Below are positions 16,770-24,585 of a DNA stretch of 64,000 nt, piece after piece (the first letter of the stretch is position 1; each line of letters begins with the position of its first letter). The notes below the pieces were generated by a model. The model made no database searches. It saw nothing but the letters and a program-made list of their open reading frames with translations, and was not told the DNA's origin. The translations under genes were made by a program, and so were the position numbers. The stretch comes from Nodosilinea sp. PGN35 (GTDB taxonomy: Bacteria > Cyanobacteriota > Cyanobacteriia > Phormidesmidales > Phormidesmidaceae): contig NZ_JAQKQJ010000008.1 of the NCBI RefSeq assembly GCF_029109325.1, positions 1 through 64,000 on the forward strand, given 5' to 3'.

Positions 16770-17286
16770 CAGCAAAACACAAGCTCGGCCAATGGCCTAG
16801 CCGGTCGGCAAACAGCAGTGGAGGAAAGACTGGTATCAACCCTGGGGTTCAACCCTATAGCGGTCCGGCCTGAATTGTAAAAATCCGCAGTTTGGGCGAG
16901 CCGTCTGCACGGGCAGAAGACCCGTCCCGCTGGGAATCAATTCGGATTGCTATCGTTAAACCATTTCAAAAAAGCTACGATTTTAGCAGCAAATTTTGAC
17001 GGGATAGATGCGGGATTGAGAAGGGTTAGGAGTTAATGACTCACGCCCGATTGGGGGGCTACACAGAGAGTTAAACTAAAAACCCAAATGCGTTGACAAA
17101 AATAGATTGGGCTTGAAAAGCGATCGATAGTCAGGAATGAAGCGCTAAACCGTTACCTTATGATTTGATGATAGCAGACTGAATAAGCAAAAATATAAAA
17201 AATAAGTGAACGATATAAAAATCGGCTTGTCCAACTATAAAGCGAAAATAAAGGTTCCATATTCAAACTCTGTTGAGCTTTATCTG
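16770..17286. other. Gene-free, relatively AT-rich stretch upstream of pixG
   Basis: No open frame with coding character is visible. The AT-rich part around 16960-17260 is the likely promoter region of the pix-like operon, but no specific box is assigned. Confidence 0.4.
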
Positions 17287-17321
17287 TTTGCAGAGATATT
17301 GCAGTGCCATATCTCTGCAAA
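17287..17321. terminator. 13-bp perfect hairpin
   Basis: TTTGCAGAGATAT pairs with ATATCTCTGCAAA around the loop TGCAGTGCC. A T-run (GGTTTTTTTTAGG) follows about 25 bases later on the + strand. It could be a terminator or a dispersed palindrome; its centre ATTGCAGTGC is close to that of the palindrome at 38678. Confidence 0.5.
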
Positions 17322-17359
17322 GTTCTGGTTTTGAGTTGCGGTTTTTTTTAGGACAGATT

Positions 17360-17545
17360 GAGCGTCATTCGTGAAGTGGTGAGACGCAGCGGGTGGGCCA
17401 ATCTGCATTGCTCACGAGATGACCGCACAGGTCGCCGTACCCTGGAGAGTGAACAGCCGAGACGGCTATCCCACAGGATTTTTCCATAGGCCCTTGTGGC
17501 CCAGGAGGTCAGCCGCCGATGGGATGGGCCTCTGACCCGTTCTAA
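17360..17545. other. Cluster of stem-loops, possible non-coding RNA
   Basis: Four short stems follow each other: GTGAG/CTCAC with inner GCAG/CTGC (17379-17415), GACC/GGTC (17421-17433), AGCCG/CGGCT (17455-17467) and GGTCAG/CTGACC (17507-17537). AGGCCC/GGGCCT (17488-17531) is an alternative pairing. No protein frame fits and no known RNA family was recognised. Strand and boundaries are unknown. Confidence 0.3.
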
Positions 17546-17561
17546 CTAAGTCCTGAGTAAA

Positions 17562-17696
17562 CTAGTGGTCAGTCAAGTTAAATGTGACGGGTTGACGGTC
17601 TACGGTAAACGGTACACGGCTCGCCTTAAACCGCTTACCGTGAACCGTGTACCCTAAGTCACACCGCCCGTCATTATTTTTTTGACTGAACACTAG
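17562..17696. mobile_element. CTAG-ended MITE-like element, divergent relative
   Basis: The ends CTAGTGGTCAGTCAA and the complement of TTGACTGAACACTAG form terminal inverted repeats, and TGACGGG follows on both sides. The interior holds GGTACACGG/CCGTGTACC. Read on the other strand, the interior resembles that of the 15450 and 17693 elements. It abuts the next element and shares its CTAG (17693-17696). Confidence 0.8.
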
Positions 17697-17837
17697 TAGC
17701 CTGCCAAGCTGAAGATGACGGGTCAGTGGGGTATACGGTTCAAGGTTTCAGGTTCAAGGCGAGCCGTAGACCGTATACCTTGCACCCTGCACCCAGAACG
17801 GCTGGCCCCTGTCAAAATCAGCTTGGTCAAGTCCTAG
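17693..17837. mobile_element. CTAG-ended MITE-like element, copy 2
   Basis: This 145-bp unit matches the element at 15450 almost base for base, differing mainly by a few substitutions and a three-base indel. The terminal inverted repeats pair CCAAGCTGA with TCAGCTTGG. It is placed directly after the divergent element at 17562. Confidence 0.87.
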
Positions 17838-18001
17838 GCTAAGAGTGTTCCAGCTAAATACCTATCCAGAGTTTTACGGCGACATGTCCAGCGAGCCGAG
17901 TTTGTGGCCTGAAAGGGGACATTTGTTTAGAAATGGTCGGCAGTGCCAACCCTACGGTGGTTGCAGTCGATAGAGCGGAGATCTTCTTTTCCAGCCATCT
18001 C

Positions 18002-20545
18002 CTAAGCTAGCGATCGCAGCAGGGTTTGAATCTTGCGCCGCTGCTGGGAGGCCAGCGCCGCAGGGAAGCTCAATTCCAGCACTAGCCTAGCCTCCACCCC
18101 GTTGAGGCTAGGCAGTTCGATCGCCTGGTTCACCTGGGCCACAACGCTCTGGGCCGTGGGCAGGTCATCTCCGGAGGGAAACAGCAGCCCCACGGTAGGA
18201 AAGGTTTCGAGCAGGGTGGCGCGATCGAGTTCGCTCACGTTCTGCACCTCCAGGCGCAGGTCGCGGCTGCCCATTTCCACCACGCGGGCCGGGTAGCTGT
18301 CGCCGTGCCAGCCCTCCCAGGCCAGCTGCACGGGGGCCTGCAATTGCTTGCGCATTTTTTGACCGATGGCCGGTTCAAAGTCTGTAAAGACGCGCCAGAG
18401 AGTAGTGGCGATAAACTGGAGCGATCGCAGCGGCTTATCCACCTGCTGACGGGTCTGAGAATACCATTCCTTCACGTCCGAAAACAGCACCAGGGTGAGA
18501 TCGTCGGCCTGGCTGGGGCTGAGGTTGATAAAATCCATCGCCAGCTCAGTCTCCAGGCGGCTGGTGGCCGTAGCGCGAATAATCTGGGCCTCCAGCAGGG
18601 CGCGGCCATCGTAGTCGCCCACCAGCTCGACCCACACCTGGTCAGCCACATTCGGCCATTCGTCCAGCCTGATCTGCGCTCCGCTCTCGCTAACATCGAT
18701 GGTTTTGCCCGTCCAGCTGTGGCCGTCGCTGTGGATGATGGCGGTCAGCTGTCGGGGCAGGCGGTGGGCGCGGCGCAGCTGGGGTTGCTCCAGCGCGACT
18801 AAGCAGGCGGCCAGCACCAGCACCAGGTTAAAGCCGCACCAGAGGGCGTTGATCAGCACCGCCTGGGTGTCTTCGGGGCTGAGCAGCAGCCAAAAGGGCA
18901 CCGCCAGTAGCGAGGCCGCCGTCAGCAGGCCCAAAATCAGCAGGTACCGCACGCTGTTGGCGTCAAAGGTGCGCTGGTTGACCACCAGCCCCTTCGCTGT
19001 GACGTTAAAACTGCCCAGTTTTGGGTTCACCAGGGCCAGCAGGGTGACAATGCCCGCCTGAAACGACATGGCAAACTCGTAGATCTCATTCCAAAACGAA
19101 AACCGCACCCGCTTGTAGGGAATGTGGTTGGTTTGCATGGACAGCACAATGTGGGGCAGCGCGTAGAACAGGGTCTCAATGCCCAGGCCCCGTACCGAGT
19201 TGATGCTAAACAGCAAAAACAGCGTCGGGGCCAGGGCGTACATCAGCCGGGGAAAGCCAAAGAAAAAGTGAGACGTAGCGCTGAAGTAGCAGATGCGCTG
19301 GGGCAGTGACAGCTTGAGCTGGCGGTTAAACAGCGGGTTTTCTAGCCGCAGAATTTGGGCCATGCCCCGCGCCCAGCGCACCTGCTGCCCCACGTAGGCC
19401 GAAAATTTCTCGGGGGCCAGCCCCGCCACCATGATCTTGTCGTAGTAGATGGTGCGGTAGCCCAACGAGTGCAGCCGCAGGGAGGTGTGGCAGTCTTCGG
19501 TGACGGTTTCGGTGGCAATGCCCCCCACCTCTAGCAGGTGGTTGCGCCGCACTACCGCCGCCGAACCGCAAAAGAAGGCCGCATTCCAGGCGTCGTTGCC
19601 CTTTTGCAGCACCTTGTAGAACAGCTCGTTGCCCACGGGCACCTGGCCCTGGGTGAGCAGGTTGCGCTCAAAGGGGTCGGGGTTGTAGAACCAGTGGGGC
19701 GTCTGCACCAGAGCCACGGTTTTGTCTAAAAAGAAGCCCACGGTTTCGGTCAAAAAGCCCCGCACCGGAATGTGGTCGCAGTCGAGAATCAGCACCAGGT
19801 CGCCCGTGGTGCGCTCCAGGGCGGTGTTGATGTTGCCTGCCTTGGCGTGGTCGTTGTTGTCGCGCACCAGCAGCTTGGCCCCCAGCTCGTCGCAGACGGC
19901 CTGAAGTTTTGCCCGCCGCTCGGGGTACTTGCGCCCGTCATCCAAGACATAGACCTGCTTTTTGCCGGGCGGATAGTCGATTGCCACCGCCGCCACCACG
20001 GTCTTGCGCACGATCTCCACATCTTCGTCGTAGGTGGGAATGTACACATCCACCGTAGGCCACTGGGTTTGGGGCACCGGGGTGAGGTCTACGGCGGTGC
20101 GATCGCGCAGCCGCAGCGTCTGAAAATACGACAGAAATAAAGTCCCCAGGGCGTACAGCTCGGCTCCGTAGAGCAACAGCGAAAAGGTCGCATCCAGTCC
20201 GGTGTCAAAGTTGAGGGTGTAGCGGGTGCGGTAGTAGAGGTAGCGCAGGGTGGTGAGGCTGCTGAGGGTGACCATAAACAGGTGCAGCCGCTCGCGATCG
20301 CCGCTGCTGTGGGCATGGCCATCCTCCAAATGCAGAATGCTGTAGCCCAGAGCAATCAGCAGCCCCGCCACAATTGCCTGCTGCCAAATCGCCGGATGGG
20401 CCACCAGCAGCGGCCTGGTCAATAGCCCCAGGCAGGCCAGCAGCAGCAGCATCTGCCAGCGACTCAGGTGTTGGGTGAGCGCGTAGGTGCGATCGGGCAG
20501 GGTTTTGGTCAGCCAGTGGTGGAGGGGTGGGGTGGGGTGGAGCAT
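18002..20545 (-). CDS. bcsA: Cellulose synthase catalytic subunit with PilZ domain (BcsA)
   Basis: The 847-residue membrane protein carries the GT2 processive synthase signature: Asp202-Asp203-Gly, the DCD motif at 255-257, TED at 349-351 and QQVRW at 387-391. Membrane helices flank the catalytic domain (about 30-140 and 415-585). A PilZ region follows with RxxxR at 591-595 and DxSxxG at 617-622, the c-di-GMP binding signature. It polymerises UDP-glucose into beta-1,4-glucan and exports the chain through the inner membrane when c-di-GMP is bound. It is the last gene of an operon with bcsB, a GH8 enzyme, a TPR protein and a barrel. Confidence 0.93.
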   Translation of the reverse strand: MLHPTPPLHHWLTKTLPDRTYALTQHLSRWQMLLLLACLGLLTRPLLVAHPAIWQQAIVAGLLIALGYSILHLEDGHAHSSGDRERLHLFMVTLSSLTTLRYLYYRTRYTLNFDTGLDATFSLLLYGAELYALGTLFLSYFQTLRLRDRTAVDLTPVPQTQWPTVDVYIPTYDEDVEIVRKTVVAAVAIDYPPGKKQVYVLDDGRKYPERRAKLQAVCDELGAKLLVRDNNDHAKAGNINTALERTTGDLVLILDCDHIPVRGFLTETVGFFLDKTVALVQTPHWFYNPDPFERNLLTQGQVPVGNELFYKVLQKGNDAWNAAFFCGSAAVVRRNHLLEVGGIATETVTEDCHTSLRLHSLGYRTIYYDKIMVAGLAPEKFSAYVGQQVRWARGMAQILRLENPLFNRQLKLSLPQRICYFSATSHFFFGFPRLMYALAPTLFLLFSINSVRGLGIETLFYALPHIVLSMQTNHIPYKRVRFSFWNEIYEFAMSFQAGIVTLLALVNPKLGSFNVTAKGLVVNQRTFDANSVRYLLILGLLTAASLLAVPFWLLLSPEDTQAVLINALWCGFNLVLVLAACLVALEQPQLRRAHRLPRQLTAIIHSDGHSWTGKTIDVSESGAQIRLDEWPNVADQVWVELVGDYDGRALLEAQIIRATATSRLETELAMDFINLSPSQADDLTLVLFSDVKEWYSQTRQQVDKPLRSLQFIATTLWRVFTDFEPAIGQKMRKQLQAPVQLAWEGWHGDSYPARVVEMGSRDLRLEVQNVSELDRATLLETFPTVGLLFPSGDDLPTAQSVVAQVNQAIELPSLNGVEARLVLELSFPAALASQQRRKIQTLLRSLA

Positions 20546-20567
20546 TTTGGGGAGTGGGCGGGTGAGG

Positions 20568-20763
20568 GAGTTTTGAGTTCTTAGTTTTGAGTTCTTAGTT
20601 TTGAGTTTTGGGTTCTTAGTTTTGCCTTGAAGGTTCTTAGTTTTGAGTTTTAGGTTCTTAGTTTTGAGTTTTAGGTTCTTAGTTTTGAGTTTTAGGTTCT
20701 TAGTTTTGAGTTTTGGGTTCTGCTGGTCAGCAATTCAAAACTTAAAATTCAAAATTCAAAACT
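20568..20763. repeat. AGTTTTGAG/GTTCTTAG tandem array with complementary tail
   Basis: Alternating AGTTTTGAG and AGGTTCTT units fill the spacer between the bcsB stop (20775) and the bcsA start (20545). The end AATTCAAAACTTAAAATTC is complementary to the array, so a long imperfect hairpin can form. A short G-rich tract (20549-20568) separates it from the bcsA start. Confidence 0.85.
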
Positions 20764-20774
20764 CTTTCATGCGC

Positions 20775-23066
20775 TTACTCCGCGCTGCGCCGCATTAGTG
20801 CCTGGGCGGCTCCGTAGAGCAGCAGTGCCAGGGCAACGGTGGCGGGCACGATGAACATCCAGTTGTGGCGGGTCACCTGCCAGACCCAGGGGTAGGGGTT
20901 GGTGGTGGCGAGCTGCACCTGGGGCGACTGGCGCAGGGTGGCCAGGCGGTAGTGGTTGCTGGTATAGGGGTCGGGGTTGGGCACCTGGGCGCTAACCAAC
21001 ACGGTGTCGCCCTCGATCTGGTAGAAGAGGGGGTCGTGGCGCAGCAGGTCGGCAACCTGGGCCAGGCCGGTATCATCGCGACCGCTGAGAGCCAGCACCA
21101 CCCGCTGGGAATTCCAGGGCGAAATCACCGATTTCATCAGCCCTTCGCCATCGGGGAGGGGCTGTACTTGGGTGTCGCCCCACTGGCGGGTGCCGCTGCC
21201 CCGCAGGGCAAAGCCCTCCTCACTCAACAATTCGGGCAGGGGGAAGCGGGGTTGGGCACCGATCGCCACCAGATGCCGATCCTTGCGAACCTCCTCGGGC
21301 AGGTCGGCCTGGCGATAGACGGCGAGCTGTACCGAGTCGGCCACACTCAGGCGGCCCAGGCGCTCGGCCAGCTCCAGCAGCACGGTGACATCGTTGCGGT
21401 TGGGGGCGTCCGGCAGCACGACCGCCGTGGTGGAGAGATCCTGCGGGGCGGTGAAGGGATAGCCGGTTTTGAATAGATCTAGGTCGGGCAGGCTGGTGAT
21501 GGCGCTGCGCTGGAGGCTAAAGCGGGTGTCGCTGTGGATGGTGCCCCAGAGCTGCTGGTCGGTAACTCGGCTGCACGATCGCCGCTCGCGAGGATCCAAC
21601 CGAAAGTTGACCTGGAGCTTGGAGGTGGGGGTGACGCGATCGCCCGGCAGATTTACCTCTAGGGTGCGGTGGTTCGCGCCTTTGACCTCCGTCAGCCGTT
21701 CGCCGGTAATCGAAACCCCGTCTAGCTCCACATCCACCATGGAGGTGAGGGGGTTGACCTGGGGCCCATAGCTATAGGAAAGGCGCATTTTGCTGCCCCG
21801 CAGCAGGCGATCGTCGGGCAGCGCCCTGAAGTCGATTTCCATCGCTGGGGCGTGGGAGCCGCGCACGGTCATCTCGTCTAGGGGCTGGCGGGTCGGGGAG
21901 GTCAAATCCGTCAGCAAAAAGTCATTGTCTTCGGGCAGGTAGCCAGGCCAATGGCGGGCGGGGGGGGTGGGCACCTCCCCGGCCTGGTGCACTACGACCC
22001 CGTGGCCGGTGGCAATCTGCTGGTTTTGGGGCTGCACCAGGTACTGCACCGCCTTGGCCACCCCGGCCTCGCCGTTACCCGTAATCACCAGTACGGGAGA
22101 CGTCTCCTCCGCTGCTGTAGACCACATCAGCAGGCCAGAGTCGTCGGCGAGAGGTTTCCCTGTGTCATCCACAAATTTGCCGTCTTTGAGTTCAAAGGGC
22201 AGAGTTAAGTCGGCTAAGCCAGGCTGCTGGGCCGGAGTGCCCAAGACCACAAGCCGTTCTCCGGCTGCCAGTGTCTCCACGCTAGTTACCAGGCGGGTGT
22301 CGAGGGGGCGGTAGTGGGCGGTGCGGCCCAGGTAGGTTTGCAGCCGGGCCGTGGCCGTCAGCCAGGGGCTATCGGTAGCGGCGGGTTGCAGGTAGGCGAC
22401 CCGGTTGGGTTGCAGACTCAGAATGTCGAACAGCGGGTAGGGAAACTGGCTAAAGTCGGGCGTCACCGCCTGGGGCTGGTAGTTAAACACCAGCTTTGAG
22501 TCGGGCAGCACCTCGGTCCACAGCGAGGGGTCGAAGGGGTCTTGGGTGCAGGTGGGGGAGTTGTTTTGCAACGCCGCAAGGATCAGCTCGTTGTCGTCTT
22601 GGAGCAGATCGGCGGGCACCTCCATCACCGCATCGCCGATTTCGCCCATGGGCTGGTTGAGGGGCAGACTGCCAATGCTGGTGCCGTTGACCAGCACCGT
22701 GAGGTTAGAGCGAGTGGCGTAGAGAGCGGCGGAATGGCGGTAGCGCAGCAGCACCTTGACCGACTCGGCCTGCCAGTGGCGGGGGCGGGTAAAGTGCAGC
22801 CGCTGCTCGTCGTAGATGCCGCTAAAGCGGAGACGGTTGCCCACCACCGGGCTGCGGTTAAATTCCAAAATGTACTGGCCGGGCTCGCCGGGGGCAATCA
22901 CCGGGGCGGCGGGCAGCGCCTGGGGCAGCGCGATCTCTGCCAGGGCGGCAGGGGTTTCCGTAGGAGAAGTCGCCTCCTGGGCCAGCAGGGGTTGCCCGGT
23001 GATCAGCAGCAGGGTGGTGAGGTAGAGGGCGAGGCGACGGCGGGCGCGGGGGGAGAGGGGGAGCAT
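20775..23066 (-). CDS. bcsB: Cellulose synthase periplasmic subunit BcsB
   Basis: From the chosen ATG at 23066 the protein has 763 residues, with a signal peptide (RRRLALYLTTLLLITGQPLLAQ) right at the N-terminus. The open frame extends further upstream, but that part is repeat-derived and Pro-rich. The body fits BcsB: repeated carbohydrate-binding and flavodoxin-like regions, for example FNRSPVVGNRLRFSG and SYSYGPQVNPLTSMVDVELDG. A single C-terminal membrane helix (WMFIVPATVALALLLYGAAQAL) would anchor it beside BcsA. BcsB guides the nascent glucan through the periplasm. Confidence 0.88.
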   Translation of the reverse strand: MLPLSPRARRRLALYLTTLLLITGQPLLAQEATSPTETPAALAEIALPQALPAAPVIAPGEPGQYILEFNRSPVVGNRLRFSGIYDEQRLHFTRPRHWQAESVKVLLRYRHSAALYATRSNLTVLVNGTSIGSLPLNQPMGEIGDAVMEVPADLLQDDNELILAALQNNSPTCTQDPFDPSLWTEVLPDSKLVFNYQPQAVTPDFSQFPYPLFDILSLQPNRVAYLQPAATDSPWLTATARLQTYLGRTAHYRPLDTRLVTSVETLAAGERLVVLGTPAQQPGLADLTLPFELKDGKFVDDTGKPLADDSGLLMWSTAAEETSPVLVITGNGEAGVAKAVQYLVQPQNQQIATGHGVVVHQAGEVPTPPARHWPGYLPEDNDFLLTDLTSPTRQPLDEMTVRGSHAPAMEIDFRALPDDRLLRGSKMRLSYSYGPQVNPLTSMVDVELDGVSITGERLTEVKGANHRTLEVNLPGDRVTPTSKLQVNFRLDPRERRSCSRVTDQQLWGTIHSDTRFSLQRSAITSLPDLDLFKTGYPFTAPQDLSTTAVVLPDAPNRNDVTVLLELAERLGRLSVADSVQLAVYRQADLPEEVRKDRHLVAIGAQPRFPLPELLSEEGFALRGSGTRQWGDTQVQPLPDGEGLMKSVISPWNSQRVVLALSGRDDTGLAQVADLLRHDPLFYQIEGDTVLVSAQVPNPDPYTSNHYRLATLRQSPQVQLATTNPYPWVWQVTRHNWMFIVPATVALALLLYGAAQALMRRSAE

Positions 23067-23116
23067 GGGAGGGGTGGATGGGTAGGGGGGTGGGGGGATG
23101 GGGGAGGTGAGGGATA
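23067..23116. repeat. G-rich purine tract upstream of bcsB
   Basis: GGGGTGGATGGGTAGGGGGG-type sequence directly precedes the bcsB start on the + strand, followed by an AGTTTTGAG array. Confidence 0.6.
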
Positions 23117-23117
23117 A

Positions 23118-23205
23118 AAGTTTTGAGTTTTGAGTGCTTAGTTTTGAATGCTGGGTTTGGGTTCTGGGGTTTGGGCTGAACGGCAGAATCCAAACTTCAA
23201 AACTC
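23118..23205. repeat. Degenerate AGTTTTGAG array with complementary tail
   Basis: AGTTTTGAGTTTTGAG at 23119-23134 is complementary in part to CAAACTTCAAAACTC at 23191-23205. It lies between the GH8 stop (23213) and bcsB. Confidence 0.75.
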
Positions 23206-23212
23206 GACCTCC

Positions 23213-24493
23213 CTACTCCTGCGATTGGCAGAGGTTCTCTGCGGTGGATTGGAGGCGGTCGGGGGAGATGTCTAGGGGTAGGAGGCCAAACCAGGCCAGG
23301 TTTTGGGTGTAGTAGGCGGTGTCGTTGTCCCAAAAGCCGTTGCTGTATACGGGCTGAAGCTTTTCACGCAGAATTTCGTCAGCGATCGCAGGATCTACCT
23401 GGGTCAGGGCCAGGTAGACCATCGCGTAGTGAGCGGTGGCCTCAAAGCTGGCCTCGGCATTGCCATCTAGGGTGAGGCGGGCGGGCAGGCGGCCATTTTG
23501 CTGCCAGCGGCGGATCAGTTCGGGGGTGCGGCCCTCTAAGTACGCCTGGGCGCGGGGTTCGTTAAACCAGACGGCATCTTGAGCAACCCGCCACCAAACC
23601 CGAAAGGCGTCGAAGCTGTAGCGGCTTTGCAGCGGGTAGTCGAGGGGGAGCTGGCGGTAGGTGCCCGTAGCCGGGTTGTAGGCAATCCAGTCGGGGGGCA
23701 GGCCGGTGGCAGAAAACTCCGACAGGTCACTGAGCAGGGTGTAGCCGCTGTCGATCAGACTGTTCCAGTCGTGGTCGGGGTCTACCTCGGCAAATAGACG
23801 AAAGCTGGCGGGGGCAAAATACGACGGGTTGAGAATGATCTGGTCGGGCTCCAGACTAAAGGCTTCAGCGGGGCCGGGGATGAGCTGGCGATTGCCGTTG
23901 GGAAGGTCTAGGGTGCCGTGGTTCCAGATGTCGGCCAGCAGGGCGCGGGCGTCGTCGAGGTACTGGGGGCACGACCAGCGGCGAGCGGCCAAGATCAGCG
24001 CGGTGGCGGCGTCGATGTCGGCATCGGTGGCAAAGTTGGGGTCGAGGGCATCCCAGGAGCCATCGGGGCGCTGACCCCACTTCCAGGCCCAGAGCAAGTC
24101 GGTGGGTTCGCCCGCTTCATCCAGGCGAGCGAGGTTGCTTTTGGCCCAGGTGTAGGTGCGATCGAAGGTGGCAGGGTCGTTGACGGCGACGGCCCGCAGC
24201 ATGGCGTAGGCCTGGCCTTCGGAGACGGTGCGATCGCCGTCTTCGCGATCAATCACCCGGCCATCGTCCTGAATGAACCGGCTGCGGTAGGCTTGCCAGC
24301 TCTCGATCAGCAGATCGTTTTGGGGGCTGTTGACGGGCAGCTCTAGGGCAATTCCGTTCTCAGGATTGAGGCAGGCGCAGGCGGCGGTGCGAGTGGTGCA
24401 GCTGGGGGTGGCGGCCAGCAGCACCAGAGCCAGGGGCAGCACTGAGAGCAGCAGGCGGGTTTGAGAGCGCCGCAGGTTAAAGAGTCGCATCAT
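23213..24493 (-). CDS. bcsZ: Glycoside hydrolase family 8 endoglucanase (BcsZ-like)
   Basis: From the ATG at 24493 the product has 426 residues, beginning with a hydrophobic export segment (LLLSVLPLALVLLA) followed by a cysteine. Family 8 features are VSEGQAYAML, where Glu92 would be the catalytic acid, and FATDADIDAATAL (Asp157-Asp161). BcsZ-type cellulases sit in the periplasm and trim or edit nascent glucan. The upstream part of the open frame is translated G-rich spacer and is not counted. The gene lies inside a cellulose operon, which supports the call. Confidence 0.88.
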   Translation of the reverse strand: MMRLFNLRRSQTRLLLSVLPLALVLLAATPSCTTRTAACACLNPENGIALELPVNSPQNDLLIESWQAYRSRFIQDDGRVIDREDGDRTVSEGQAYAMLRAVAVNDPATFDRTYTWAKSNLARLDEAGEPTDLLWAWKWGQRPDGSWDALDPNFATDADIDAATALILAARRWSCPQYLDDARALLADIWNHGTLDLPNGNRQLIPGPAEAFSLEPDQIILNPSYFAPASFRLFAEVDPDHDWNSLIDSGYTLLSDLSEFSATGLPPDWIAYNPATGTYRQLPLDYPLQSRYSFDAFRVWWRVAQDAVWFNEPRAQAYLEGRTPELIRRWQQNGRLPARLTLDGNAEASFEATAHYAMVYLALTQVDPAIADEILREKLQPVYSNGFWDNDTAYYTQNLAWFGLLPLDISPDRLQSTAENLCQSQE

Positions 24494-24509
24494 GGTAGTC
24501 ACCGTGAGG

Positions 24510-24562
24510 GGAAGTGCGTGGGTGCGTGGGCGGTGGGGAGTGGGGAGTGGGGGGTGGGGTCT
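24510..24562. repeat. G-rich tract upstream of the GH8 gene
   Basis: GTGGGGAGTGGGGAGTGGGG lies between the TPR gene stop and the GH8 start. Confidence 0.6.
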
Positions 24563-24585
24563 TCGCTTTTCGTTCTTTCGTTTTC

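Noticed and set aside
17360-17545. 6S RNA, tmRNA, SRP RNA or RNase P RNA
   Set aside because: None of the sequence landmarks I know for these RNAs is visible; it is left as an unassigned structured region.
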